This document shows positions 27,128-36,052 of a DNA stretch of 54,139 bases, one piece after another. Numbering within the stretch: the stretch's first letter is position 1; each line of letters begins with the position of its first letter. The DNA is from Spirochaetaceae bacterium. Lineage in GTDB: Bacteria > Spirochaetota > Spirochaetia > Treponematales > Treponemataceae. The position numbers and the translations under genes were made by a program. Location of the stretch: positions 1 to 54,139 of the forward strand of contig JAGBFB010000025.1 of NCBI GenBank assembly GCA_017936665.1, in the 5' to 3' direction. Below the pieces are notes generated by a model. It worked only from the letters and a program-made list of their open reading frames with translations. It did not search any database and had not been told where the DNA came from.

Positions 27128-28084
27128 ATGAAAAAATTCTTTTATCTATTTTTCTTTTCTTTTTTATTTTTAAGTTGCACAAAAACAAATGTGGATTCTA
27201 AAGATTCAATTTCTATAGTTACAACATCATTTCCAATTTACGATTTTACCAGAGCAATAGTTTCTGATGTAAATAATGATTACATTGCAGAAAATAACTT
27301 TACAAATGTAGATATAAAGTTATTAATCAAGCCTGGAATGGAAACTCATTCCTTTGATCCTTCCCCAAAAGATATAATTGATATTCAAAATGCAGATATA
27401 TTTATACGCATGGGAGGAGAATCTGAAGTTTGGGTAGACAAAATAATTTCCACATCAAATAAATTACCAAAAAAAATTTTAACGCTAAAAGATTTTGTAG
27501 AAACTTGTACCTCTCTTTCTGAAGATGAACATCATAATCATCATGAACATGACGAACACTATTGGACAAGTAGCAAAAATGCAATAAAAATGATTAACGC
27601 AATTTTACAATCTATAATTGAACTTGATAATGAAAAATCAAATGGAAAAAATATCACTACTTATCAAGAAAATGCTAATTCATATATAAAAATGATTGAA
27701 AATCTTAGTAATGAAATAAAAAATACTGTTGATAATTCTGAAAATAAATTATTGATTTTTGGAGATAGATTTCCTTTTACATATTTTACAGAAGAATATG
27801 GATTAAATTATTTAGCAGCATTTGATGGATGTAGCACAGCTGTTGAAGCAAAAACTTCTAAAATTGCAGAATTAATAGATGAAGCAAAAAATTCTAAAGC
27901 AAAAGCAATTTTTACAATAGAAATGAGCAATAAGAAAATTGCAAATACAATAGCACAGGCATCTAATGCAAAGGTTTTAGAATTACATAGTTGCCAAAAT
28001 GTCTCAAAAGATGATTTTGAACGAGGAATAACTTACGCATACACAATGAAATCAAATTTAGATGCACTAAAGATAGGACTATAG
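27128..28084 (+). CDS. Zinc/manganese ABC transporter substrate-binding lipoprotein (ZnuA-like)
   Basis: This 318-residue protein has a lipoprotein signal with Cys at about residue 17 (FLFLSC). It belongs to cluster A-I metal-binding proteins: TSFPIYDFTRAI, GMETHSFDPSPKD and the His-rich loop HHNHHEHDEHYW typical of zinc binders. Further metal ligands fall near EMSNK and HSCQN. It should catch Zn2+ in the periplasm. No ABC permease or ATPase for metals is adjacent, so partners must be elsewhere. The Fur-type box upstream implies repression by metal. Confidence 0.9.
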   Translation: MKKFFYLFFFSFLFLSCTKTNVDSKDSISIVTTSFPIYDFTRAIVSDVNNDYIAENNFTNVDIKLLIKPGMETHSFDPSPKDIIDIQNADIFIRMGGESEVWVDKIISTSNKLPKKILTLKDFVETCTSLSEDEHHNHHEHDEHYWTSSKNAIKMINAILQSIIELDNEKSNGKNITTYQENANSYIKMIENLSNEIKNTVDNSENKLLIFGDRFPFTYFTEEYGLNYLAAFDGCSTAVEAKTSKIAELIDEAKNSKAKAIFTIEMSNKKIANTIAQASNAKVLELHSCQNVSKDDFERGITYAYTMKSNLDALKIGL

Positions 28085-28086
28085 AA

Positions 28087-28437
28087 TTAAGAATCGGCTT
28101 TTAAAATCATCTTTTTAGCTAATAAAAATTCTTCTTCAACAAATTTAAATAAATTTAAAGCTTTTTCTTTATCGCCAGTTCTTATTTCTTTTAACATAAT
28201 GCAAGTAGCATTATAAACAGAATTTACACCTAAATTTCCAGCCAAACCCTTTAATGAATGAACATGCAATTCCATGTTAACATAATCTAAATTTGCTACA
28301 GCATCTTCTAAATTAAAATAAGAATCCTCTTCTGTAAATAACTTGATGTATTTATCGTATAAATCTGTTTTCCCTGCAAATCGTTCTACTGCACCATCCA
28401 CATCAAAATTGTGATTCCTCAAATACTCATAATCCAT
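28087..28437 (-). CDS. Hpt-domain phosphotransfer protein
   Basis: This 116-residue protein is one histidine phosphotransfer domain. The phosphoacceptor His lies in ELHVHSLKGLAGNLG (about residue 59). Such stand-alone Hpt proteins relay phosphate between a hybrid kinase and a response regulator. No kinase or regulator gene is adjacent. The ATG at 28437 has a TATAAT 7 nt upstream and no binding site. It ends 2 bases from the convergent zinc-binding protein gene. Confidence 0.88.
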   Translation of the reverse strand: MDYEYLRNHNFDVDGAVERFAGKTDLYDKYIKLFTEEDSYFNLEDAVANLDYVNMELHVHSLKGLAGNLGVNSVYNATCIMLKEIRTGDKEKALNLFKFVEEEFLLAKKMILKADS

Positions 28438-28444
28438 AAGTAAA

Positions 28445-28486
28445 ATTATATATCAACTTGTACTACTTAGCAAGTAATGATATTAT
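28445..28486. promoter_or_regulatory. Overlapping divergent promoters for two leaderless genes
   Basis: Minus strand: TTGCTA (28473-28468), 17 bp, TATAAT (28450-28445), 7 nt to the Hpt ATG. Plus strand: TTGTAC (28458-28463), 17 bp, TATTAT (28481-28486), 5 nt to the next ATG. The two promoters overlap within 54 bp. Confidence 0.65.
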
Positions 28487-28491
28487 AAGTT

Positions 28492-29415
28492 ATGAATAAA
28501 ATTATGCCAATTCGATTATCAAAATCAGTTTATTGCCTTTTAGATCACACAAATATCGGAATTATTGAAGATGTAGATTATTTAATACTAGTTGATAGTG
28601 GATTAAATTCAGAAAACGCATCTGAAATTGACAAACTAATACAAACTAATTTTAATAAAAAAATTGGTGCAATTATAAACACTCATTCCAACGCAGATCA
28701 TGCTGGAGGAAATAAATATTTTTCAGAAAAATATAATTGTAAAATTTATACTACACCAAAGGAGTCTGCATTTTTAGAAAATCCTTATCTTGAAAGTGCT
28801 TTAATTTGGGGAGCTCATCCCTTTGACAAAATTAGAACAAGTTATTTTGAATGTGAAAAATCTATCGCAACAGACCTTGTAAATGAAAATTCTCAGATTA
28901 AACTTAATAATGGAACTATAATAAAATTTATTAGTTTACCAGGACATTTTATTGATATGATAGGAATTTTTATTTCAGATATTGATGAAAAAAACACAAT
29001 ATTCCTTGGAGATTCAATTTTTGGTGCACAAATGATTACAAAGTACAACATTTCTTATATGATAAATGTTTCTGAATTTAAAAATACTCTAGATAAAATT
29101 ATAAAAATTAACTCTGATTTTTATATTCCAAGTCATGGCACAATAATTACTTCAAAAGAAGAATTAATGCGAGTTGCAAAAATGAATAAAAACGAAATAG
29201 ATAAAATTCAAAATTATTTATTATTTATTTGTTCTACTCCAATGCAATTTGATGATATACTTGCAAATGTTTTTAACGAATATCACATTAGAACAACAGC
29301 AAGTCAAATTGTTTTAATCGGAAGTACAATTAAAAATCACTTAACAGATTTATACTGCAATAAAAAACTAGAAATGATTTGTAACGACGGAAGAATGTTT
29401 TGGAAAAAAATATAA
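28492..29415 (+). CDS. MBL-fold metallo-hydrolase
   Basis: This 307-residue protein has a metallo-beta-lactamase domain in its first 220 residues. The metal motif is THSNADHAGG, with Asn at the second position of HxHxDH, as in a known subgroup. Further ligands lie in LPGHFIDM, FLGDSIFG and IPSHG. The C-terminal 90 residues look like a winged-helix-type tail. The substrate is not predictable; thioester, lactone or phosphodiester hydrolysis are all known. It has its own leaderless-type promoter. Confidence 0.83.
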   Translation: MNKIMPIRLSKSVYCLLDHTNIGIIEDVDYLILVDSGLNSENASEIDKLIQTNFNKKIGAIINTHSNADHAGGNKYFSEKYNCKIYTTPKESAFLENPYLESALIWGAHPFDKIRTSYFECEKSIATDLVNENSQIKLNNGTIIKFISLPGHFIDMIGIFISDIDEKNTIFLGDSIFGAQMITKYNISYMINVSEFKNTLDKIIKINSDFYIPSHGTIITSKEELMRVAKMNKNEIDKIQNYLLFICSTPMQFDDILANVFNEYHIRTTASQIVLIGSTIKNHLTDLYCNKKLEMICNDGRMFWKKI

Positions 29416-29422
29416 AAAACCC

Positions 29423-29451
29423 TTGACAACAGTTTAATATAAAACTATTCT
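29423..29451 (+). promoter_or_regulatory. Consensus promoter of the BMP-type ABC operon
   Basis: TTGACA (29423-29428), 17 bp, TATTCT (29446-29451). Start of transcription about 29458, then AGAGG and the ATG at 29468, so this one has a short leader. Confidence 0.7.
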
Positions 29452-29467
29452 TTAATAGAGGTGTTTT

Positions 29468-30535
29468 ATGAAATATACAAATCGAATTAAATCAATTATT
29501 GGAATAATATGTATAACTGTAATTGCTGTTGTTTTATTAATTTGGACTTTTGGTAAAGATAGGGAAGAAAATAAATGGTTTGCAGTTTTTATACCAGGAG
29601 TAATGGATAACAGTCCTGTATATTCAATGTTGGAAAAAGGAATAACTCAAGCCGTATTAGATTACAATGAAAATAATAATACTAACTACAAGCTTGAAGT
29701 TGTAGAAGCAGGAACTAACCAAGCAGAATGGGGTGCAAAACTTATGGGGTTAGCTGCAATGAAAAAGTTTGATGTAATTTTTTCATCAAATCCTTCTATT
29801 CCAGATTTGGCATTACCAATAACACAAATGTATCCTGAACAAAAATTTATAATTTTAGATGCGTTCTACCAAGGGAATCCAAACATTGCAACTGTGCGAT
29901 TTAATCAAAGAGAACAAGCATACCTTGCAGGTTATGCAGCAGGTCTTGCTACAACTTCAAAAGATTCACAAATGAAATATTCAAATCCGCAGAAAAAAAT
30001 TGCATTAATTGCTGCTCAAGAATATCCTGTTATGAATAAAATTATTTTACCTGGATTTATCGAAGGTGCAAAAGCAGTTGATAATGACATTGAAGTAATT
30101 TTTAAAATTGTTGGTAACTGGTATGATGCAAATAAAGGTGCAGAGCTTTCTAGAGCATTATATAACGAAGGTGTTGATGTAATATTACCAATTTGTGGTG
30201 GAGCTTCTCAGGGAGTAATTTCAACTGCAAAAGAATTAGGATTTTACATCAGCTGGTTTGATGACAATGGATTTTCAAAGGCACCAGGTTATGTAATTTC
30301 AAGTTCAGCAATGGAACAAGAAAAACTTGCTTATGAAGTTGCCACAAAATATTTTGAAGGTAAAATTGAATTTGGAAGTGCTACAACTGTTGATATTGAA
30401 GATGGATATATTACTTTAGTAACTGATGATAAAAATTTTGAAAACAACTTTTCAGAAGATTACAAAGAAAAATTATTAAACGAATATTCTAAAATAAAAG
30501 AAAAAATATTAATTTTGGATTCACCTGAAAGTTAA
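29468..30535 (+). CDS. BMP-family ABC transporter substrate-binding protein
   Basis: This 355-residue protein belongs to the Med/PnrA (basic membrane protein) family that binds purine nucleosides or related ligands. Family features are VFIPGVMDNSPVYSML, VRFNQREQAYLAGYAAGLA and DVILPICGGASQGV. The N-terminus has a hydrophobic helix (about 10-28) but no Cys lipobox, so it is probably held by an uncleaved anchor, unlike most spirochaetal homologues, which are lipoproteins. It is the first gene of a four-gene ABC operon. Confidence 0.9.
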   Translation: MKYTNRIKSIIGIICITVIAVVLLIWTFGKDREENKWFAVFIPGVMDNSPVYSMLEKGITQAVLDYNENNNTNYKLEVVEAGTNQAEWGAKLMGLAAMKKFDVIFSSNPSIPDLALPITQMYPEQKFIILDAFYQGNPNIATVRFNQREQAYLAGYAAGLATTSKDSQMKYSNPQKKIALIAAQEYPVMNKIILPGFIEGAKAVDNDIEVIFKIVGNWYDANKGAELSRALYNEGVDVILPICGGASQGVISTAKELGFYISWFDDNGFSKAPGYVISSSAMEQEKLAYEVATKYFEGKIEFGSATTVDIEDGYITLVTDDKNFENNFSEDYKEKLLNEYSKIKEKILILDSPES

Positions 30536-30540
30536 TTTTA

Positions 30541-31878
30541 ATGATGACATTAGAAGTTAAAAATCTTGAAAAAAAATATCCTAAAAAAAAAGTTCTCAAT
30601 AATGTATCATTAAAATTTGATACTGGCTCCATCTACGCAGTACTTGGCGAAAATGGAGCTGGTAAATCAACTTTAGTTTCAATTTTATCAGGAAGTAAAA
30701 AAGCTAACAAAGGAACAATAACTGTAAATAATACAACATATCAAAAAGGGTTTAATAATGTAAATGAAGCAATAAAAAATAAAATAAGAATCACACATCA
30801 GCATCCAATTTTAGATGACGAAATAACTGTTTTAGAAAATTGCTTAATTTCAAATCCAAGAAAAAATATAAAAGAAAAAATTATTAAGATTTTTGATAAT
30901 TGGAATTTTGAAATTGATGTAAATAAAAAATGTAAAAACTTAAATGCTAATGAAAGATTCTATGCAGAATTGTTAGCTGTATTAATTTCAAATCCTAATT
31001 TTTTAATTTTAGATGAACCAACAGTTTTTTTATCCGAAGAAGAAAGAAAAAAACTTTATAGTGCAATAAAAAAAAATTCCAATAATTCTATAAATAAATT
31101 ATGTACAATACTAATTACTCATAAAATAGAAGAAGCAAAAAAATTATGTGACAAAATCATATATATAAAAAAAGGAAATTTAACAAATAACTTTTCATTT
31201 AACGAAAACACATTTGAAATAAACAAAGAAAAAAAACTTACAGAGGAAATTTTTAAAATTGAAAATCTATTTTCTGAATCAAAATATTTACCAAAATTAT
31301 TTAATATAAATTTATCAGCAAAAAAAAATTCAATTACTTGTATAACAGGCAAAAGAGAAGATGGATTAGAAACATTAGAAGAAATTATTACTGGAATTGA
31401 ACACATAGAATTTTCAGGAAAAATAAATATAAATAATTACCAATTTACAAAACAAATAAATATTTTTGAACTTAGAAAATTATCAATAGGAATAATTCCT
31501 TCAAACAGAATAACAAGAGGTGCAAATCAAAATTTAACAATAGAAGAATTTTTTTTTCCTTATGATAAAAATAAAATGATTGAAATAATAAACAAAGCAA
31601 AAATTAAATGCGAACTATCAGATAAGATAAAAACTTTATCAGGTGGAATGCTTCAAAGAATTATTTTAGAACGTGAATTATCTTTAAATAGTGAAATATT
31701 ATTTTTGTTTGAACCAGATCAAGGATTAGATACAGAAGCAAGAAATATTCTTTCTGAGAAAATATTAAATGCAAATAAAAATGGCACAACAATAATTATT
31801 TTTACATCATCAGATGAAAATGAATTAATAAAAATTTCAGATAAAGTTATAAAATTAAAAGAAGGAAAAATTATATAA
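30541..31878 (+). CDS. ABC transporter ATPase, duplicated (sugar/nucleoside type)
   Basis: This 445-residue protein has two ATPase halves. The first has Walker A GENGAGKS and Walker B FLILDEPT but an eroded signature (LNANERF). The second has TGKREDGLE where Walker A should be, the intact signature LSGGMLQR and FLFEPDQGLD. This mirror degeneration is normal in the RbsA/nucleoside group: each composite site takes one good half. It is shorter than typical members (about 500). The stop overlaps the next start as TAATG. Confidence 0.9.
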   Translation: MMTLEVKNLEKKYPKKKVLNNVSLKFDTGSIYAVLGENGAGKSTLVSILSGSKKANKGTITVNNTTYQKGFNNVNEAIKNKIRITHQHPILDDEITVLENCLISNPRKNIKEKIIKIFDNWNFEIDVNKKCKNLNANERFYAELLAVLISNPNFLILDEPTVFLSEEERKKLYSAIKKNSNNSINKLCTILITHKIEEAKKLCDKIIYIKKGNLTNNFSFNENTFEINKEKKLTEEIFKIENLFSESKYLPKLFNINLSAKKNSITCITGKREDGLETLEEIITGIEHIEFSGKININNYQFTKQINIFELRKLSIGIIPSNRITRGANQNLTIEEFFFPYDKNKMIEIINKAKIKCELSDKIKTLSGGMLQRIILERELSLNSEILFLFEPDQGLDTEARNILSEKILNANKNGTTIIIFTSSDENELIKISDKVIKLKEGKII

Positions 31879-32876
31879 TGAAAAATATAAAAAAAGCAAT
31901 ATTAATAAGTTTTATTAGTTCTACAATAATTGTTATGATACAAAATCCATCCATAAATAATTTATTAAATTTTTTTACTATGCCTTTTTCTTCACCATAT
32001 TTTATAGGATATTTTTTAGATAAATTTTCTTTACTACTTTTTGCTTGTGTTGGATATTTTATTTCATTAACAACAAATAATATAAACCTTGGAGGACAAG
32101 GACAAATCTATCTTGGAGGATTTTTTACTGCATTAATTTTATCATCAGTTCCTGAAATAAAATTTTTATCACCATTATTTATTTTTATAACATTTATTTT
32201 TGTTTTTAGTATCGGAGGATTTATTTGTTTTATTTCCTCGTATCTTAAATCAAAAAAAAATATTAATGAATTATTAACAACATTTATTATTTCTTCATTT
32301 ATAATTTATATTTTAGACTTTTTAATTTCAAATCCTTTGCAAGATAAATCTACAAATCTTTTAGCAATGCAAGAAATACAAAATATATTTCAGATAAATC
32401 ATTTTAAAAATTTTGCAACATTGAATATTACAATTTTTATTTCTATGCTTTTAGCAATCGGATGTTTATTATTTTTTTCTAGAACACAACTTGGTCATAA
32501 ATTTTTATTGTCAGGTAAAGCTCCTGAATTTTCAAAATTTAGAGGATTCAATGTTACTTTATATAATCATATTTCAATGTTTGTTTCTGGTGGATTAAAT
32601 TCAACCTGTGGATTTTTTGCTGTAATTGCAACTTATTATACTTGCTTTCAAGGATTTTATTTAGGAATAGGCTGGAATGCACTAACAGCAGCTTTAATTT
32701 GTTCATTTAATGCAAAACTTTTAATTCCTTCTTGTTTATTGTTATCTTATTTTTTTACAGCAACAGATTGTGCAATGATTACCAATTCTATTTCTTCTGG
32801 TACATCAGAAATAATACAAGGGATATTATTTTTATCAAGTGCGATTCCATATTTACATAAGGAAAAAACAAAATGA
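31878..32876 (+). CDS. ABC transporter permease (nucleoside/BMP type)
   Basis: This 332-residue protein has about eight to nine transmembrane segments and the NINLGGQGQIYLGGF motif typical of the first permease of BMP/nucleoside transporters (branched-chain/ribose permease superfamily). It is coupled to the ATPase gene by TAATG and overlaps the second permease by 4 bases (ATGA). Confidence 0.88.
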   Translation: MKNIKKAILISFISSTIIVMIQNPSINNLLNFFTMPFSSPYFIGYFLDKFSLLLFACVGYFISLTTNNINLGGQGQIYLGGFFTALILSSVPEIKFLSPLFIFITFIFVFSIGGFICFISSYLKSKKNINELLTTFIISSFIIYILDFLISNPLQDKSTNLLAMQEIQNIFQINHFKNFATLNITIFISMLLAIGCLLFFSRTQLGHKFLLSGKAPEFSKFRGFNVTLYNHISMFVSGGLNSTCGFFAVIATYYTCFQGFYLGIGWNALTAALICSFNAKLLIPSCLLLSYFFTATDCAMITNSISSGTSEIIQGILFLSSAIPYLHKEKTK

Positions 32877-33733
32877 ATTTATCAAATTCAATTTTAGAAA
32901 TTTTAATTATATCAACACCACTTTTATTAATAGCTACTGGAACTTTATTTTCAGAATTATGTGGAATTTTAGCTGTCTTTTGTGATGGAATCGTTAATCT
33001 TGGTGCATTTTTATTTTTTTTATTTACATATTTAACACAAAATATTTTTCTTGGAATTTTATTATCCTTATTTTTTTGTTGTTTATTTATTTTTCTTATT
33101 TCATTATTGACAGAAAAAACAAAGGCAAATCCTTTTTTAATAGGACTTGCAATAAATTTATTTACAACAGGTCTTATTCAAATTTTATCAGATAATATTT
33201 TTAATACACAAGGTGTTTTAGTTTTTCCAGAAATACTTACACCTGCAAGTCAAATTAAAACAAGAATTTTTGGAACCATTTTTGCATACATTTCAGCTAT
33301 ATTAATTTTTCTTCTTTTAAAATTCACAAGAGTTGGAATTTGTTTTAGAATTACTGGCACTAGCAAAAAACTTTTAATTGAACAAGGCAAAAATCCAACA
33401 ACATATAAATTTTTATCATGGCAAATTGCTACATTCTTTTCTGCAATAGCAGGAATAATTTTAGTTTTAAGAATTTCTTCTTTTGTTCCAAATATCAGTT
33501 CAGGAAGAGGTTGGCTTGCCTTAGCTGCTGTCCTTGCTGGACAAAAAAAAATACTAGGAATTGTAATTTCAATCCTAGTATTTTCTACATTTGAATTTCT
33601 TGCAACTATCTTTCAAGGAAGTGTCGGAATAATACCTCCATCAATAATGATTACACTTCCCTACTTAATTGCAATAATTGCTTTTATTTTACTTCCTAGT
33701 AATTTGTCTGCTCACGAACAAAATAACCTCTAG
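32873..33733 (+). CDS. ABC transporter permease, second subunit (nucleoside/BMP type)
   Basis: This 286-residue protein is hydrophobic throughout. [14 protein letters not shown] and [15 protein letters not shown] are conserved in the second permease of BMP-type transporters. It ends the operon. Its last 38 bases overlap the convergent rubrerythrin gene; no terminator is visible. Confidence 0.88.
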   Translation: MNLSNSILEILIISTPLLLIATGTLFSELCGILAVFCDGIVNLGAFLFFLFTYLTQNIFLGILLSLFFCCLFIFLISLLTEKTKANPFLIGLAINLFTTGLIQILSDNIFNTQGVLVFPEILTPASQIKTRIFGTIFAYISAILIFLLLKFTRVGICFRITGTSKKLLIEQGKNPTTYKFLSWQIATFFSAIAGIILVLRISSFVPNISSGRGWLALAAVLAGQKKILGIVISILVFSTFEFLATIFQGSVGIIPPSIMITLPYLIAIIAFILLPSNLSAHEQNNL

Positions 33734-34238
33734 GGTGATTACAAATAGGACAAAGATCTGGAGCCTTATCACCATAATGAATGTGTCCACAATTTGAACA
33801 AACCCATGCTACTTTTCCGTCTTCGCTGAAAACTTCATTGTTTTTAATTCTTTCAAGAAGTTTTCTGTATCGTTCTTCATGAGTTTTTTCGATTTTTGCA
33901 ACACCTTCAAAAAGAGCAGCAATGTGTGTAAAACCTTCTTCTTTTGCAGTTTTTGCAAATTCGGCATACATTTCTGTCCATTCGTAATTTTCACCAGCAG
34001 CAGCATCTTCAAGATTTTTCATTGTATCTGAAATATCACCATCATGAAGAAGTTTGAACCAGATTTTAGCATGTTCTTTTTCATTTCCTGCAGTTTCTTC
34101 AAAGAATGCTGCAATTTGATTAAAACCTGCTTTTTTTGCGGCAGATGCATAGTAAGTATATTTGTTTCTTGCTTGACTTTCACCAGCAAATGCAGTCCAT
34201 AAATTTTGTTCTGTTTTAGAACCTTTTAATTCAGACAT
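33696..34238 (-). CDS. Rubrerythrin
   Basis: This 180-residue protein has a ferritin-like di-iron domain ([36 protein letters not shown]) and a C-terminal rubredoxin domain ([10 protein letters not shown] and [10 protein letters not shown]). It reduces hydrogen peroxide in anaerobes, taking electrons from rubredoxin (gene at 15051). The start is the ATG at 34238, because GGAGG lies 5 nt before it; an in-frame ATG four codons earlier contains that binding site. A TATAAT/ATTATA dyad at 34251-34266 could be a PerR-type site, but AT-rich dyads arise easily by chance. Confidence 0.95.
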   Translation of the reverse strand: MSELKGSKTEQNLWTAFAGESQARNKYTYYASAAKKAGFNQIAAFFEETAGNEKEHAKIWFKLLHDGDISDTMKNLEDAAAGENYEWTEMYAEFAKTAKEEGFTHIAALFEGVAKIEKTHEERYRKLLERIKNNEVFSEDGKVAWVCSNCGHIHYGDKAPDLCPICNHPRGYFVREQTNY

Positions 34239-34293
34239 ATATTCCTCCATATAATATAAATTATAAATCTAAAAAATAAAATCTACAAGAAAA

Positions 34294-35922
34294 TTAGCAA
34301 TACACTTTGAAGATTTTTTCAAGTCTTTCTTTTCCAATAATTTTCATAAAGTTTGCTAAACGAGGACCTTGATCTTTACTGATAAGGATTTGATATGTTG
34401 CGTTAAATAATGCTTTAGGTTCAATTCCGGCGTCAGTTGCAACTCCATAAACAGCTTCTGATAAAGGCTTTTCTTCAAGTTCATCCATTTTAGGAAGAAT
34501 TTCAGAATAAATTCGCTTGATACATTCAAGTTCTTTTTCGCCAACTTCAGCTTTTACAAAATTTTCTGAATCAGGATTATTCAAAGCAAATCTAAAATCT
34601 TCTGGAGCACATTCTGTAATCCAATACCAAGCACATTTACAACGAGTTCTAAATCTTTCTATTTGGTCTGGTTTTATATCTTTTTGAGAAGCAACAACAG
34701 CCTCAATATCACCAGAATTTGTTTGCAACAAGTTACAAAGATGTCTAAAAGGAATTTGGTAAGCCATTGAAGAAGGCATTTTTTCTTCAACTTGGCTTAA
34801 CTCATAAATACGATATTCTTTTGCAAAAACATCATCGTTTTTAGCCTTATCAACACCCCAAGCAATTCTTTCAGTTTTATCATAATCTTCATAAGTTTTG
34901 ATAACATCAAGGTCAAAACTAATTGAAAATTCTGTATTAGGACGAGTTCCTGCAAAAAGATATCGCACAATTTCTGGTGGATAAACATTAAGAACATCTG
35001 GTAAAGAAATTACTTTCCCCTTTGATGATGACATTTTTCCAGGAGTTCCCTTTATTCCGATAAAGTCATATCTAAAAGTTACTGGAGCAGGCCAATTATA
35101 AATTTCATCTGCAACTAGACGAGCTGTATCAAAAGAGCCACCTTGACTGTGATGATCTTTTCCTGCTGGCTCAAATAAAGTTTTTTCAAATTGCCATCTC
35201 ATAGGCCAGTCAACACGCCAACCAAGTTTAATTTCTTTAGAAGTTCTTAAATCAGCATTTTCTTCATGACCACAACTTGTACAACGATAGGTTAATCCGT
35301 ATTCTCCATCATAACTTACCATTTCAGTTGTATCTTTGTTACATTTGCAACAGAATGCTGCAGTTGGCCAATATTCTTCATCAGCAGGAATCTTGTGTGC
35401 ATCATCACGATAACGATTCAAACAATCTTTAATTTTATCGCGATTTTGCAAAGCAATTTTCATACCTTCTGCATACATATTTTTTCGGTATCTTTCTGCT
35501 TGATACAAATATTCAGGATGAATACCAACTCTTGGAAGCTGTTCTTCAACATCAACTTCATGATGGCGAGCATAAGATGAATCTCTGCCAGTTGTATCAG
35601 GAACCATTGTAATAGGAAAACGCAAATGATTTTCCAAAACATCTTGATCAGGCATATTTACAGGAACTTTTCTAAAAACATCGTAATCATCCCAAGAATA
35701 AATAAAACGAACATTTTTGCCACGACTTCTCAATGCTCGAACAACTAAATCAACAGAAATAATTTCTCTAAAATTTCCGATGTGAACAGTTCCAGAAGGT
35801 GTAATTCCAGAAGCACAAGTATAAAGGTCTAAATCCCCACGTTCACGAATAATTTTTTCAGCAGTTTGATCTGCCCAGTGAACTAATTTTTGATTGTTAT
35901 TTGCCATATTTTCATTACTCAT
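34294..35922 (-). CDS. lysS: Lysyl-tRNA synthetase, class I
   Basis: This 542-residue enzyme charges tRNA-Lys. It is the class I form, with signature motifs HIGNFREI and KMSSSKG, found mainly in archaea, spirochaetes and alpha-proteobacteria, whereas most bacteria use class II. A zinc-finger-like CCKCN...CTSCG segment is present. The start is set at the ATG 35922: TTGAAT-17-TACAAT lies 9 nt upstream and covers an earlier in-frame ATG (35940), which therefore cannot be in the mRNA from this promoter. Confidence 0.95.
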   Translation of the reverse strand: MSNENMANNNQKLVHWADQTAEKIIRERGDLDLYTCASGITPSGTVHIGNFREIISVDLVVRALRSRGKNVRFIYSWDDYDVFRKVPVNMPDQDVLENHLRFPITMVPDTTGRDSSYARHHEVDVEEQLPRVGIHPEYLYQAERYRKNMYAEGMKIALQNRDKIKDCLNRYRDDAHKIPADEEYWPTAAFCCKCNKDTTEMVSYDGEYGLTYRCTSCGHEENADLRTSKEIKLGWRVDWPMRWQFEKTLFEPAGKDHHSQGGSFDTARLVADEIYNWPAPVTFRYDFIGIKGTPGKMSSSKGKVISLPDVLNVYPPEIVRYLFAGTRPNTEFSISFDLDVIKTYEDYDKTERIAWGVDKAKNDDVFAKEYRIYELSQVEEKMPSSMAYQIPFRHLCNLLQTNSGDIEAVVASQKDIKPDQIERFRTRCKCAWYWITECAPEDFRFALNNPDSENFVKAEVGEKELECIKRIYSEILPKMDELEEKPLSEAVYGVATDAGIEPKALFNATYQILISKDQGPRLANFMKIIGKERLEKIFKVYC

Positions 35923-35931
35923 AATAGTAAA

Positions 35932-35960
35932 ATTGTACATAAAAAAGCATATTTATTCAA
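35932..35960 (-). promoter_or_regulatory. Promoter of the class I lysyl-tRNA synthetase gene
   Basis: On the minus strand TTGAAT (35960-35955), 17 bp, TACAAT (35937-35932), then 9 nt to the ATG at 35922. No Shine-Dalgarno sequence fits in the short leader. Confidence 0.6.
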
Positions 35961-35993
35961 TCATCAATTTTTATTTAGAAAAGATGTTTAAAC

Positions 35994-36033
35994 AAAAAAA
36001 ATAGTTGCAAGACAATAAAATATCCTGCAACTA
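35994..36033 (-). terminator. Terminator of the secreted amylase gene
   Basis: An 8 bp stem TAGTTGCA/TGCAACTA (36002-36009 with 36026-36033), followed on the minus strand by eight T residues (opposite the A-tract 35994-36001). Confidence 0.8.
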
Positions 36034-36052
36034 AAAATTATTGTTAAATTGC

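Noticed and set aside
34251-34266. TATAAT/ATTATA dyad as PerR box for rubrerythrin
   Set aside because: The spacing does not match the 7-1-7 box and such dyads are common in AT-rich DNA; mentioned only as a possibility.
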